Shown: in pieces, positions 1 to 8,403 of the stretch
How the letters are laid out: each line of letters begins with the position of its first letter
How positions within the stretch are numbered: position 1 is the first letter of the stretch
Assembly: GCA_937921995.1 (NCBI GenBank)
Contig: CAKZVF010000208.1
Coordinates: forward strand, 1-42,505
DNA length: 42,505 bases
From: an uncultured Pirellulaceae bacterium
Lineage (GTDB): Bacteria; Planctomycetota; Planctomycetia; Pirellulales; Pirellulaceae
Direction of reading: 5' to 3'
The notes under the pieces: generated by a model
What the model was told of the DNA's origin: nothing
Database searches by the model: none
Seen by the model: only the letters and a program-made list of their open reading frames with translations
Program-made: the position numbers and the translations under genes

Positions 1-81
1 TCGATTACGTCTGTCTTGGATCTCATCACTCCAGTTGATCAGATAGCACAAGCACAACTCAAACACTATCAGGCACGTTGA
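1..81 (+). CDS. C-terminal tail of an unknown protein, cut by the window edge
   Basis: The plus strand is open from the first base for 26 codons and ends at TGA 79-81; the last residues read QAQLKHYQAR. An intrinsic terminator begins inside the last codons, which supports a real gene end. No family can be recognised from so short a tail. It lies upstream of the recombinase module and probably belongs to the same integrated element. Confidence 0.5.
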   Translation, partial: SITSVLDLITPVDQIAQAQLKHYQAR

Positions 82-96
82 AAGACGTGCCTTTTT
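71..96 (+). terminator. Rho-independent terminator
   Basis: Perfect 8-bp stem AGGCACGT / ACGTGCCT around the loop TGAAAG, followed directly by a T run. It overlaps the stop codon of the partial gene at 1-81 and isolates the recombinase module from upstream transcription. Confidence 0.85.
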
Positions 97-184
97 CTAT
101 GCGCAAATCTGTGCGCGCAAATGCCTATGAGTGCGGACACAGCCGTTTCTCGTTCATTTGCGTCGCCTTACTAAGGAGAAACAA

Positions 185-427
185 ATGACTGACAGAAATG
201 CGATTCCGACCACAGATTCCAATCTGGAACTCGAAATCGAAAAACTAGCGGATTTATGTGCCGTGGGAGCCATGCCGATCCCCGACGACTTGCCCGATCA
301 ACAGCAGCGTGAGCTGTTCGTTGCTATCGCGGCTCGACGTCGAAAACGGTTAATCCATTTATTCGCGTCCGCGATCGCTGAAGATATTTGGCGAGACCGG
401 CAAACTAAGGGAAACCCCAAATGTTAA
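185..427 (+). CDS. Small hypothetical protein encoded directly before a serine recombinase
   Basis: 80 residues. I chose the ATG at 185 over an upstream GTG at 131 because a strong AAGGAG stands at 173-178 with good spacing. The protein is largely helical: an acidic N-terminal half (LELEIEKLADL) and a basic ARRRKRLIHLF stretch, with no signal peptide or membrane segment. Its end overlaps the recombinase start by 7 bp, so the two are translationally coupled. A small partner encoded just before a large serine recombinase could be a directionality or DNA-binding factor, but that is only inference from position; I do not recognise the family. Confidence 0.75.
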   Translation: MTDRNAIPTTDSNLELEIEKLADLCAVGAMPIPDDLPDQQQRELFVAIAARRRKRLIHLFASAIAEDIWRDRQTKGNPKC

Positions 428-2697
428 AGAGAACTTTTGAGCTAAACAAACCTTACACGATTGTCCTGTATGTCCGAATGTCGGACAAAAAGCAGAATGA
501 ACGATCTCCCGATCAACAGATTGCTGAGATCAAACGCACGATCAAGCGATTGAAGTTGCCATGGAAAATTAAAGTCGTCTATCGTGATGATGGCGTCAAA
601 GGCGCATTGATTCGCAAGCGGCCTAAGTTTTATCGCATGCTCAACGATATTTACTCGGGGGCGATCAAAGTTGACTTGATCGCAGTCGACACGACCGAGC
701 GATTTGCACGCGCCAAAGAGATGAAGTCGATCCGAGAAAAGCTATGGGAAGAATATGGTGTCCTTTTGGTAACGGCGGAAAACAATTTCGCATCCCCCCT
801 AACGCCGAAGGGGGAAATCTACGCAGCTGTTGAAGCGATGCGTTCGACAGAAGAAAACCGTATCAAAGCCCATCAAGTTCTTCGCGCAAAACGCGACACG
901 ATCGAACTGGGTCGTTGGCCGGGTGGCCCTGCTCCACGAGGGTACAGACTTAGCAAGATCATCGGACAAGATGAAAAAGGGAATGATCAATTTCTCGGTT
1001 CCAATCTGGTGCTTGATTCAAAAGTAGGCAATGTTGACATCGTTCGGGAAGCATTTCGAATCTGCCACAAAACTGGTAAGCGCGGATCTGATCTCGCCAA
1101 GCACCTCAAAGCTTTGCCACGGTTTCGCGAAGAGTTCAAAAACCTAACTGGCTCCACCGTCAACAACTGGCTGGAAAACACGATCTACAAAGGCGTGCTT
1201 ACTTGGGGCATCTACTGCACTGGTATTGTCAAAGACGTCCGGCGGCTTGAACGGAATGACGAAGAAGACGTTATTGTCAAAAAGGACTTCTGCGAAGCCA
1301 TCGTTGATGAGGAAACTTGGAACCACGTCAACCTTGGGCGTGAACGACGGGCAAAGTCTGCTGGCGACAATGGATCAGATAAACTCCTGACACCCTTGGC
1401 TCCCGGCTTTAAGATCAAATACATGCTCACCGGTCTCGCTCGGTGCGCTTGCTGTGGCAGCAGCATGAACCCGGTTGCCAACGAGAGTAAAACTGGCGTG
1501 CGCTACACCTACTATCGCTGTACGCGGACTTACGACGATAACTGCGATAACCACGCGTATATCCATGAACCGTGGTTGCGTGGGCAGGTCGTTGGCTACA
1601 TCACTTCGCAGTTGCTAGGAGATGTTTCAAATGGTGACGAAGCTTCTCGGAAACTGTCAGCCGACGAGACAACCGGAGAAATCTGCTCCTTAGTGGAAGG
1701 CTATCTGGAGAAACAAAGTTCATCCGAAAACGACTCGCGTCCAGCGATCAAAGCGACGATGGCCGAAATCGACGACCAGATTCGAGGTTGGACTCAGACG
1801 CTGGGTAATCCAAAACTACCTCATGAAGTCCGACGTTCGATTGAGGCTGAGTTTGACAAGGCTATCGAGACACGTTCTGAGCTGGAAGAGTCGCTATCTG
1901 AACTGGACTACCTATTTCAAGCCCAGTCGTTTCATTTGGATAGTAGCGCTGTTTCAAAGAAAATGGAACGATTGTCTGACATCCTCGCTGGAGCCAATCC
2001 ATCGTTAGTGAACATAGAACTTAGCCTGCACATCGACAAGATTTTATGCAAGGCCGACGGCACCGTCACTGTCCGGTTTTGCAAACTCGGACTTGCCGGC
2101 ATGGAGGTTGTCAATGCAATTGGACTGGTCGGAATCAGCAATAATGTGAGTAAAGCCGAAGACGACGCAACTCAGGCCTGCAAACCACGTCGCCGGGCTC
2201 GCCTCTCGGCATCGTCCGACCTTTACAGCACGTGGGATCTCGAATCGCTTGCCCATTGGGCTACCGATCCACACCGATTTGAAGGGATGGACGGCTGTTG
2301 GTTCGAGGAGGTGACATTTATCCGTCCCGAGCAAAAATCTTGGTCGGAGGAACACGCTATCACCGTCTGTGAGGCTCGGATGACTGGCAAGACTCACCAA
2401 CAGCTTGCTGACGAATTTGGGGCATCCATTCCCACGATTCGGAAAGCGTTAAAAATAGGCAAGGAACTTGATCCAAAGTTCATGGTTGCACCACGCAAAA
2501 TGGCCCGTGCTCGCTGGCACGAGGAAAACGCCGAAGTGGTCTTCAAAACCAGCAAGTCCATGATGATGAAGGACATGGTTAAACACTTTGCCAAGTCCGA
2601 TGTGATCGGACGAGAGTCGACAACTTCTACAGTGGCTTCGTTTTCTTTGAGCCCGATCGACGAAAGCTTCTCAAGCAGCTTCTCTATTTTTGACTGA
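421..2697 (+). CDS. Large serine recombinase (site-specific integrase), C-terminus altered
   Basis: 758 residues. The N-terminal resolvase domain has the YxRxS motif (YVRMS, residues 17-21; Ser21 the likely nucleophile). A recombinase domain follows at about 180-300, then a zinc-ribbon with paired cysteines (CACCGSS and YRCTRT.DDNC, about 340-380), a charged coiled-coil stretch at about 440-520, and helix-turn-helix-like segments near the end (QQLADEFGASIPTIRKALK, MKDMVKHFAK). Such enzymes integrate mobile elements by Ser-mediated double-strand exchange. The last 35 or so codons, from about 2600, read antisense through the remains of a universal stress protein gene and are rich in Ser. They are therefore probably not native: the frame ran into host DNA at the insertion junction and stopped at 2697. 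Activity is likely but untested. Confidence 0.9.
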   Translation: MLKRTFELNKPYTIVLYVRMSDKKQNERSPDQQIAEIKRTIKRLKLPWKIKVVYRDDGVKGALIRKRPKFYRMLNDIYSGAIKVDLIAVDTTERFARAKEMKSIREKLWEEYGVLLVTAENNFASPLTPKGEIYAAVEAMRSTEENRIKAHQVLRAKRDTIELGRWPGGPAPRGYRLSKIIGQDEKGNDQFLGSNLVLDSKVGNVDIVREAFRICHKTGKRGSDLAKHLKALPRFREEFKNLTGSTVNNWLENTIYKGVLTWGIYCTGIVKDVRRLERNDEEDVIVKKDFCEAIVDEETWNHVNLGRERRAKSAGDNGSDKLLTPLAPGFKIKYMLTGLARCACCGSSMNPVANESKTGVRYTYYRCTRTYDDNCDNHAYIHEPWLRGQVVGYITSQLLGDVSNGDEASRKLSADETTGEICSLVEGYLEKQSSSENDSRPAIKATMAEIDDQIRGWTQTLGNPKLPHEVRRSIEAEFDKAIETRSELEESLSELDYLFQAQSFHLDSSAVSKKMERLSDILAGANPSLVNIELSLHIDKILCKADGTVTVRFCKLGLAGMEVVNAIGLVGISNNVSKAEDDATQACKPRRRARLSASSDLYSTWDLESLAHWATDPHRFEGMDGCWFEEVTFIRPEQKSWSEEHAITVCEARMTGKTHQQLADEFGASIPTIRKALKIGKELDPKFMVAPRKMARARWHEENAEVVFKTSKSMMMKDMVKHFAKSDVIGRESTTSTVASFSLSPIDESFSSSFSIFD

Positions 2698-2885
2698 ACG
2701 ACATCCTTTTTCCAAGCACTGTCGCAGAATGAACGCCAAGCCCAAGTGGTTTGAGGCACAAAGTCGATGACCGTCAGACGCGAGCCCTCGCGTTCGCGAG
2801 CGAGGTCTCTCGCAAGAGTTAGGGCTCGAATCGAATCTGATTCAGCGCGATGAACTACCAAAATGTTTCTAAATCGAAGCTTCAT
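2394..2885 (-). pseudogene. Universal stress protein gene truncated by the integrated element
   Basis: Reading from ATG 2885, the first 95-100 residues are a typical UspA start (MKLRFRNILVVHRAES, then LTVIDFV) with an alpha/beta pattern. From about 2600 the frame is antisense to the recombinase and loses any Usp resemblance (FSSCQRARAILRG...), running on to a chance stop at 2394. The GxxG-type ATP-binding C-terminal part of a normal roughly 140-residue Usp is missing. The start is only 2 bases after the mscS stop codon, so it was the last gene of that operon. The missing 3' part should lie at the left end of the element, outside this window. Confidence 0.75.
2595..2611. other. Dyad at the inferred insertion junction (candidate att site)
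   Basis: GTCCGAT-GTG-ATCGGAC, a perfect 7-bp inverted repeat with a 3-bp centre, lies where recombinase-like coding ends and Usp-like coding begins on the other strand. Large serine recombinases exchange at short cores flanked by imperfect inverted repeats, so this may be the right attachment site. This is inference; the left junction is not in the window. Confidence 0.35.
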
Positions 2886-2887
2886 GC

Positions 2888-5800
2888 TCAAATCTTCCCT
2901 TGTTGAATTCCGTTCAAACTTGCGTCCAACTCTTTGCGAGGCTTTTCACGCTGTTCCACTCGCGCAAGCGAACTTGCGAATTCGGGACTGGCAGTTCGAA
3001 TGTGCAAATCACGTTGTGGAAATGAGATCTCGATGCCGGCCGCTTTGAAGGCGTCGTCGATTTGGAGGTTAATATCGTCCATCGTTGGCCACCAAGAGTC
3101 AAAATCTTTCAGATGAATACGAGCTGTCAAATTGAGGCTGCTATCGGCGAATTCTTCAAATGTAACGAATGGCGTCGGATCGCTCAGAACCGCGGGTTGC
3201 CTTTCGCAAATATCAAGAATGATCTTCTTCGCTTCACGAACATCCGAACCGTAAGCGATGCCAACTCGCAGAGTCTGGCGAACGACTTTGTCGGATAGCG
3301 TCCAGTTCAGCAATCGCCCTGTGATAAACTCCTTGTTGGGAACGATGAAGTCTTTTTGGTCAAAGTTGCGAATGGTTGTCGCACGAATTCGAATTCGAGT
3401 CACGGTGCCTCTAACTTCACCGACTTCGACGATGTCGCCAATACGAATCGGTCTTTCGAGCAGCAATATAATCCCGGCAATGAAGTTTGCGAAAATCTCT
3501 TGCAGGCCAAACGCCAAACCAAACGTCAATGCGGTGGCGAGCCATTGGATTTGACTCCAACCGATATACATGACTCGTCCGGCTGCAATGATTCCGATCA
3601 TCAGAATGATGTAGCCCGAAATTGCCCGAATAGCGTGACGGAGAGACTGTTCCATCGGCAAGTGTTTCAGGAAAACAAGCTCAACGAAGGCGGGCAAGTT
3701 TTTCACTGCGAATATGGAAATCCCAAGCACAACGATTGCAAGCAAAAAGTTACGTAGCGTAACGGCGCGAACTTCTTTAATCGTTGGCTGCTCGACTACT
3801 GCAACCACTTCCGCGGACTGACTTTTGGCGACGAGATTCATCGCCGGGTTAACATTCGAAAATGAAGAAGTCGGGCCAGACTCGCCAGGTTGGCTTTCGG
3901 CGACTCGCTCTACCGTCGTCGTCCAAAAGACAAACCGGTCCAGCCCCTTTAACGCCGGGAAGACATCTGACCAGATCATGAATAGCGACAGAGTGCAGGC
4001 AATCGCAACGCCTGCGGTGACAAGCTTTTGACTTCGGATTACGTTCTCGTCGAGAGCTTCGTTTTCGGACGCGATGAAGGCTTCCTGATCCGCAACGCGT
4101 TCAAGTTCATTCGCTTTTGCCGTTTTCGTTGCTTCGTTTGATGATTGAGCGGCAAGCCTTGCGCGAGCTTGTTGAATGCGTGCCCTGCGGCGGCTGAGCG
4201 AAACAAACTTCATCACAAGAGATCTGAGAAGCTCCAACCCGACGACAAACACGACGGTCCAAAACAGTCGACTGAGCATCTGAATTGCTGAATAGTAGTA
4301 TCCGACGACGATCATGACGATCAACGTCGCGGGGACAGCGAGAAGCATCCAAAACCACATCTTGTTGGTTTGTGTCAGCCACATCTTCGGGTTCGCAGCG
4401 AACCATTCCCGGAAAACGCCGATTGCCGGGTGGAAGCTTCGGTACAGAAAAGTGGTTAACGCTCCGAGAGCTACGATGTAAACAACTCGTTCGATGGTGT
4501 CTGATTGATGAATCGTGTCGATCGTGTAGAGCAGCGAACATACAAACGCAAAAATTGCCGCGACAGGCACGAACCATGACATTTCGCGATTCAACTTCTT
4601 GAGGCCGCTTTCAGGCCAGCGGAAATGAGCCTCTGCAAGTCCCTTCGGGCGAACGACTTGTCTGAGCAACTCCGCCAAAAAGAAAAACATGCCCGTCGCA
4701 ATCAACGCTTGCCCGAGCGCGAATGCAAACTGATTAACGGTGCTGGTGGCAACCGCCGTCATTCTCCATCCGAACATGAGCAGCAACAAAGGAATTGGAA
4801 GTGCAATGACGACGGTTAACAGAACCGTCTCGAGCGTCGGCAAGAAACTCGTATTGGTTCCTCGAAGAACAATCTCACTTCTTTCAGTGATTGCGATTCG
4901 AAGGCGGCCACGTCGAAGAAACAACAAAGCGACGGCGAGTGCTGTGAACGCGTAGAGGAACAGATGTTGCTTGACATCGGAAACAAGTCCGACTGCAGCA
5001 CTCTGCCAGTTTTTGGTATCGCGGAGCTGATCGTCGGAGTCGTCTGACTTAAATTCTGAAAACAACAATTCGTTGCTGCGGATCCAAAGAATTCGTTCGT
5101 TAATGTATTCATGAAATTGGGAAGTCAACTGGTCTAGTTCGATCTCTGCCTGCTTCCGTTTTCCTAGCGAATCCAGTAAGTCCTTGTGCTTGGAGATCGC
5201 TTGAGTCAGCAGTTCGCGTCGCCGAGCAACCAGCGGGACGGCCGCCTCTTTGACTTTTTCGATCTCGAGAACGTTTTCTTTTTCGGGCTTTGATTCCAAC
5301 CCTTCGATTGCCTTGGCAACCACCTCGTCGGTCAGCAGATTTTGCAGCGACTCCTGCAAGTCGAATTGACTACTCTGGAACGTTTCAATCTGCGACAGCT
5401 GGTCAACCATCGTACTCGCAAGCCAGTCTTCTCGTGGAATCTCTGCCTTTCGGTTGCGAAGGTAAGCACCAACAGACGACGTCAAACCAACGGTTTTAAC
5501 GCGGTTTTCGGTCGACTCGAATTGCTTACGAAGTTGATCAAGTTTCAGCAACTCGACTTTCAACTCTCGCTTGGCGGTCTCAATGGGTTTCAGCAATTCC
5601 TCTGCGCGTTCGGCGATCTGGGCTGTTTCTTCGGCAAACGGACGAAGCGAAGCAGGGACATTGTCGACTTCCGCCTTTGCATCTGTGACCGACTTCTTTG
5701 TTTCCTGACGACGAAGGTCTTCGATCCTGGTGTTGAGTTGCTCTTGAGTTTCGCGAAGCCGTTTGGAAAGCGCAGACCAATGCTCATTGGCAGCGACAAG

Positions 5801-6484
5801 CCAGCCAGCTTTCTCTTCCGTAGCGAAAAGTTCGTTTTCAGTCTTGAGTCGCTCCAACTCGGCCTTGGTGTAGGCGATGGTCGATTGAAGCTCCAGATTT
5901 TTGGCGTCGTTTACGATCTGGTTTTGCTTGATGTCGCCAGCCGCCTTCTGCTGCGTTTCAAGTTCGTTGACTTGCTGAATCAGTTGGGATATTCGCTGCG
6001 TATTTGTTTTGGCCACACCATTGCGAGTGCTCAACGCTTCCTGAACTTTTTTTAGCTCCAAAATCGACTCAGAAAGTTGCCCGTCAATCCTTTCTTTTGC
6101 CGCCTCCAGTTCACTCAAGTCACCTTTGGGGAATGGAGCAACGGTCTCCTCTGCGGCTTTCTTCCGCAACTTTTCCGTTCTGGAGTCTGCGTCGGAAAGC
6201 AATTTGCGATTGGCGTCTGCCTGAGAGGTACTTGCCGCCAATCGCCCGACGTTGGACTCAACGATTGCCAAACTCGCTGTTGCTGTTTTTGTTTGCTCTT
6301 CATTCAACTGGGATGAAGACGCTTCAATTCTCGCCTTTAGTTCGACAGCCCGCTGGCCAAAATCTGTCGCTGCAGGCGCAGCTTTATCCTGACCGTGCAA
6401 TGCAATGTCGCCTTGAAGCAACGGCAGTAAGAACGCGGTAGCAATCAAGGCTAACGAGCGGCATCGGGTTGGTGGAATCAGCAT
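2888..6484 (-). CDS. MscK/KefA-like large mechanosensitive channel, MscS family
   Basis: 1198 residues, in the size range of MscK. There is an N-terminal signal peptide (LALIATAFLLPLL), then about 450 residues of periplasmic coiled coil rich in Glu/Lys/Gln, then many membrane segments, then the MscS pore and beta domain near residues 1000-1130 (GLAFGLQEIFANFIAG, LLERPIRIGDIVEVGEVRGTVTRIRIRATTIRNFD, FIVPNKEFI). Such channels open on hypo-osmotic membrane tension and release solutes; MscK also responds to ions. The ATG at 6484 is preceded by a weak AGAGAAA. It is the middle gene of a unit that starts with the 157-residue protein (26-bp gap) and ended with a now truncated usp. The whole unit follows the sigma-54-like promoter at 7046-7062. 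Confidence 0.92.
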   Translation of the reverse strand: MLIPPTRCRSLALIATAFLLPLLQGDIALHGQDKAAPAATDFGQRAVELKARIEASSSQLNEEQTKTATASLAIVESNVGRLAASTSQADANRKLLSDADSRTEKLRKKAAEETVAPFPKGDLSELEAAKERIDGQLSESILELKKVQEALSTRNGVAKTNTQRISQLIQQVNELETQQKAAGDIKQNQIVNDAKNLELQSTIAYTKAELERLKTENELFATEEKAGWLVAANEHWSALSKRLRETQEQLNTRIEDLRRQETKKSVTDAKAEVDNVPASLRPFAEETAQIAERAEELLKPIETAKRELKVELLKLDQLRKQFESTENRVKTVGLTSSVGAYLRNRKAEIPREDWLASTMVDQLSQIETFQSSQFDLQESLQNLLTDEVVAKAIEGLESKPEKENVLEIEKVKEAAVPLVARRRELLTQAISKHKDLLDSLGKRKQAEIELDQLTSQFHEYINERILWIRSNELLFSEFKSDDSDDQLRDTKNWQSAAVGLVSDVKQHLFLYAFTALAVALLFLRRGRLRIAITERSEIVLRGTNTSFLPTLETVLLTVVIALPIPLLLLMFGWRMTAVATSTVNQFAFALGQALIATGMFFFLAELLRQVVRPKGLAEAHFRWPESGLKKLNREMSWFVPVAAIFAFVCSLLYTIDTIHQSDTIERVVYIVALGALTTFLYRSFHPAIGVFREWFAANPKMWLTQTNKMWFWMLLAVPATLIVMIVVGYYYSAIQMLSRLFWTVVFVVGLELLRSLVMKFVSLSRRRARIQQARARLAAQSSNEATKTAKANELERVADQEAFIASENEALDENVIRSQKLVTAGVAIACTLSLFMIWSDVFPALKGLDRFVFWTTTVERVAESQPGESGPTSSFSNVNPAMNLVAKSQSAEVVAVVEQPTIKEVRAVTLRNFLLAIVVLGISIFAVKNLPAFVELVFLKHLPMEQSLRHAIRAISGYIILMIGIIAAGRVMYIGWSQIQWLATALTFGLAFGLQEIFANFIAGIILLLERPIRIGDIVEVGEVRGTVTRIRIRATTIRNFDQKDFIVPNKEFITGRLLNWTLSDKVVRQTLRVGIAYGSDVREAKKIILDICERQPAVLSDPTPFVTFEEFADSSLNLTARIHLKDFDSWWPTMDDINLQIDDAFKAAGIEISFPQRDLHIRTASPEFASSLARVEQREKPRKELDASLNGIQQGKI

Positions 6485-6507
6485 AGCTATCGTTTCTCTT
6501 GGTGCTT

Positions 6508-6981
6508 TTAAGTTGATGATGGAAACAGATTCCAGAATTTGCTTTTGGGTTTCTCAGATTTCAGTCTATCGCAGAGACCGCTGCCCACGACCTGCGTTTT
6601 GACACCTTCCAAGAACGGAAACAAAACTGCGTGGTAGCTCTTTTCGAGTTTGCTGACTCGTTTCCCGCATTCTTCCTGTTCTCGGCGGCCAAGAGCGTGA
6701 TCACAGAAATTTTCAAACAGGTCAAAAACGTAGAAGAATTTGTCGACTTCTTCGAAATTGTCGATCAGCTCGAATTCATGAGCCGAGATTGATGGATTGG
6801 GTGCGTCCGATGTCAACCAAATTTCCGTCGCAAATCCACCGCCTTCGACGGCAAAGACGGCTCCATGCAGCTGGTATTTGACTTGTTCATCCCAAACAAA
6901 CGAGAACTCGAAACGACTCAGCTCTTCACCGACAAAGCTGACTTCGCGGTCGCTTTGAACGTTAATGGTGATGGTGTTCAT
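6508..6981 (-). CDS. Hypothetical protein, first gene of the mscS unit
   Basis: 157 residues from ATG 6981, which has AGAGGAA about 9 bases upstream; longer in-frame starts lack a ribosome site and would cover the promoters. The N-terminal half looks beta-rich (ITINVQSDREVSF, FEFSFVWDEQVKYQLHGAVFAV), followed by an acidic aromatic helix (FEEVDKFFYVFDLFENFCDHAL) and a basic tail (KSEKPKSKFWN). There is no signal peptide or membrane helix, so it is probably cytoplasmic. I do not recognise the family. Its place ahead of a mechanosensitive channel and a usp suggests a role in the same stress response. Confidence 0.8.
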   Translation of the reverse strand: MNTITINVQSDREVSFVGEELSRFEFSFVWDEQVKYQLHGAVFAVEGGGFATEIWLTSDAPNPSISAHEFELIDNFEEVDKFFYVFDLFENFCDHALGRREQEECGKRVSKLEKSYHAVLFPFLEGVKTQVVGSGLCDRLKSEKPKSKFWNLFPSST

Positions 6982-7032
6982 AGCTAGGTTCCTCTGAGGG
7001 AATGGGTCAGGCTCAACCTCGACGATTGAGCT

Positions 7033-7049
7033 TTGGCACAGTTGATGCA
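7033..7049 (+). promoter_or_regulatory. Sigma-54 promoter for corA
   Basis: Plus strand TTGGCACAGTTGATGCA has one mismatch in the -12 element and the required ten bases between GG and GC. Predicted start near 7060, giving a leader of about 150 bases before corA. Confidence 0.68.
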
Positions 7050-7062
7050 AGCGTTGTGCCAA
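7046..7062 (-). promoter_or_regulatory. Sigma-54 promoter for hypothetical protein-mscS-usp'
   Basis: Minus strand TTGGCACAACGCTTGCA matches TGGCAC-N5-TTGCW exactly, with GG and GC ten bases apart. Predicted start near 7035, about 54 bases before ATG 6981. It overlaps the divergent plus-strand site by 4 bp. Confidence 0.82.
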
Positions 7063-7210
7063 GATCGTGACTTGCCAGTTGAGAGGGGCAACAGCGACAA
7101 TCGAGCCCACGCACCCATCAGCGCGATCAAAGGTTGCCCGAATCGGTTTAAGGCTGTTCGGTCATTTGCCAAAAGCAGTAAACATCTGTTGAATTGAGAA
7201 ACGAGAAGTC

Positions 7211-8320
7211 ATGTCGCCGAAATCGAAAAAGAACCGTTCCCCAGTGAAGCTAAAGATGCGACATCGACGCTTTCGCAAGAAGCACGCTGCCATCGGATCT
7301 CGCCCCGGAGAACTGGTCAAACATGCGATCAAAGATTGTTCTGCCCGATTAATCGAGTTTGCACCGGGAACAGACGAATACAACAACCGGGAAATTGCGG
7401 AGGCCGCAGCGCTTCCCGAATTGGATTCCGATCGGGTTCGTTGGCTTGATATTCAGGGATTGGGAGATTTGCCAACCATCGAAGCCGTCGGCAAACGCTT
7501 CGCCATTCACCCGCTTGCCTTGGCTGATGCAGTTAACGTGCCCCAGCGTCCCAAGGCCGATATCTACGGCGACCAAATTCTGGTTGTGATGCGGATGGTG
7601 CGGTTGGCAGAAGACCAATCAGTTCAAGCTGAGCAGGTCACATTGCTGATCGGCAAAGGCTATGTGGTGACGTTTCAGGAAAAGCCCGGCGACATCCTTG
7701 ATCCGCTTCGCAAGCGCCTTGCCGATTCCACCAGTCGCGTTCGCAACAGCCAATCTGGATTCCTCGCCTATGCGATCATCGACACGATCGTCGATGGCTA
7801 TTACCCAGTCATTGACGCAATTGGCGACCATATCGAGTCGCTCGAGTCGCGCGTGATGAACGATCCGTCGACCGAGACATTGGTCGATTTGAACCATACG
7901 AAGAACTTGCTGGTCGACCTCCGCCGCTCAATCGGGCCTCAACGCGAAGCCATCAACTCGTTGATTCGCGAGCCCCATCAAGCGATCTCAGATGACGTAC
8001 GACTCCACCTGCGAGACGTTTACGACCACTGCATTCAGTCGCTCGACGTGATCGAAATGTATCGTGAAATGTCGACGGGCCTAGTCAGTATTTACCTTTC
8101 CGCCGTTGCCAATCGTTCGAACGACGTCATGAAAGTGCTAACGATCATGGCCAGTATTTTCATTCCTTTGACGTTCATTGCCGGGATCTACGGCATGAAC
8201 TTTGAACACATGCCCGAGCTTAAATTTCGCTGGGCTTATCCATTGGTTTGGTTGGCAATGGTTACGATTTCCAGCGGGATGTTGGCGTTCTTTTGGAAAA
8301 AAGGGTGGATTGGAAAATAG
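7211..8320 (+). CDS. corA: CorA-type magnesium/cobalt transporter
   Basis: 369 residues. A large cytoplasmic N-terminal domain (to about 300) with the long helix DGYYPVIDAIGDHIESLESRV is followed by two C-terminal membrane helices. The family signature YGMNF follows the first helix (ASIFIPLTFIAGIYGMNFEHMPE), and the second helix is YPLVWLAMVTISSGMLAFFW. CorA forms a pentamer for Mg2+ uptake gated by intracellular Mg2+. The N-terminus is unusually basic (KSKKNRSPVKLKMRHRRFRKKH). It lies divergent to the mscS unit with its own sigma-54-like site, and just ahead of a tandem usp that has another such site. Confidence 0.93.
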   Translation: MSPKSKKNRSPVKLKMRHRRFRKKHAAIGSRPGELVKHAIKDCSARLIEFAPGTDEYNNREIAEAAALPELDSDRVRWLDIQGLGDLPTIEAVGKRFAIHPLALADAVNVPQRPKADIYGDQILVVMRMVRLAEDQSVQAEQVTLLIGKGYVVTFQEKPGDILDPLRKRLADSTSRVRNSQSGFLAYAIIDTIVDGYYPVIDAIGDHIESLESRVMNDPSTETLVDLNHTKNLLVDLRRSIGPQREAINSLIREPHQAISDDVRLHLRDVYDHCIQSLDVIEMYREMSTGLVSIYLSAVANRSNDVMKVLTIMASIFIPLTFIAGIYGMNFEHMPELKFRWAYPLVWLAMVTISSGMLAFFWKKGWIGK

Positions 8321-8346
8321 CTTGGGCAACTTTGCTTTTGCTGATT

Positions 8347-8363
8347 TTGGCACGGCGGGTGCA
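8347..8363 (+). promoter_or_regulatory. Sigma-54 promoter for the tandem usp gene
   Basis: TTGGCACGGCGGGTGCA between the corA stop and ATG 8404: perfect -24 element, one mismatch at -12, ten-base spacing. Predicted start near 8374, a 30-base leader. Confidence 0.7.
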
Positions 8364-8403
8364 CCTGGCTAGTGAACCATTCACCTCTACTTGGAACCCT
8401 AAA

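Noticed and set aside
101-125. Two GCGCAAAT copies read as possible iterons or recombinase sites
   Set aside because: Only two short copies; no origin or further repeats nearby.
5342-6055. 237-codon plus-strand frame inside the mechanosensitive channel gene
   Set aside because: It is antisense to the coiled-coil part of a well-supported gene and has no family features or ribosome site.
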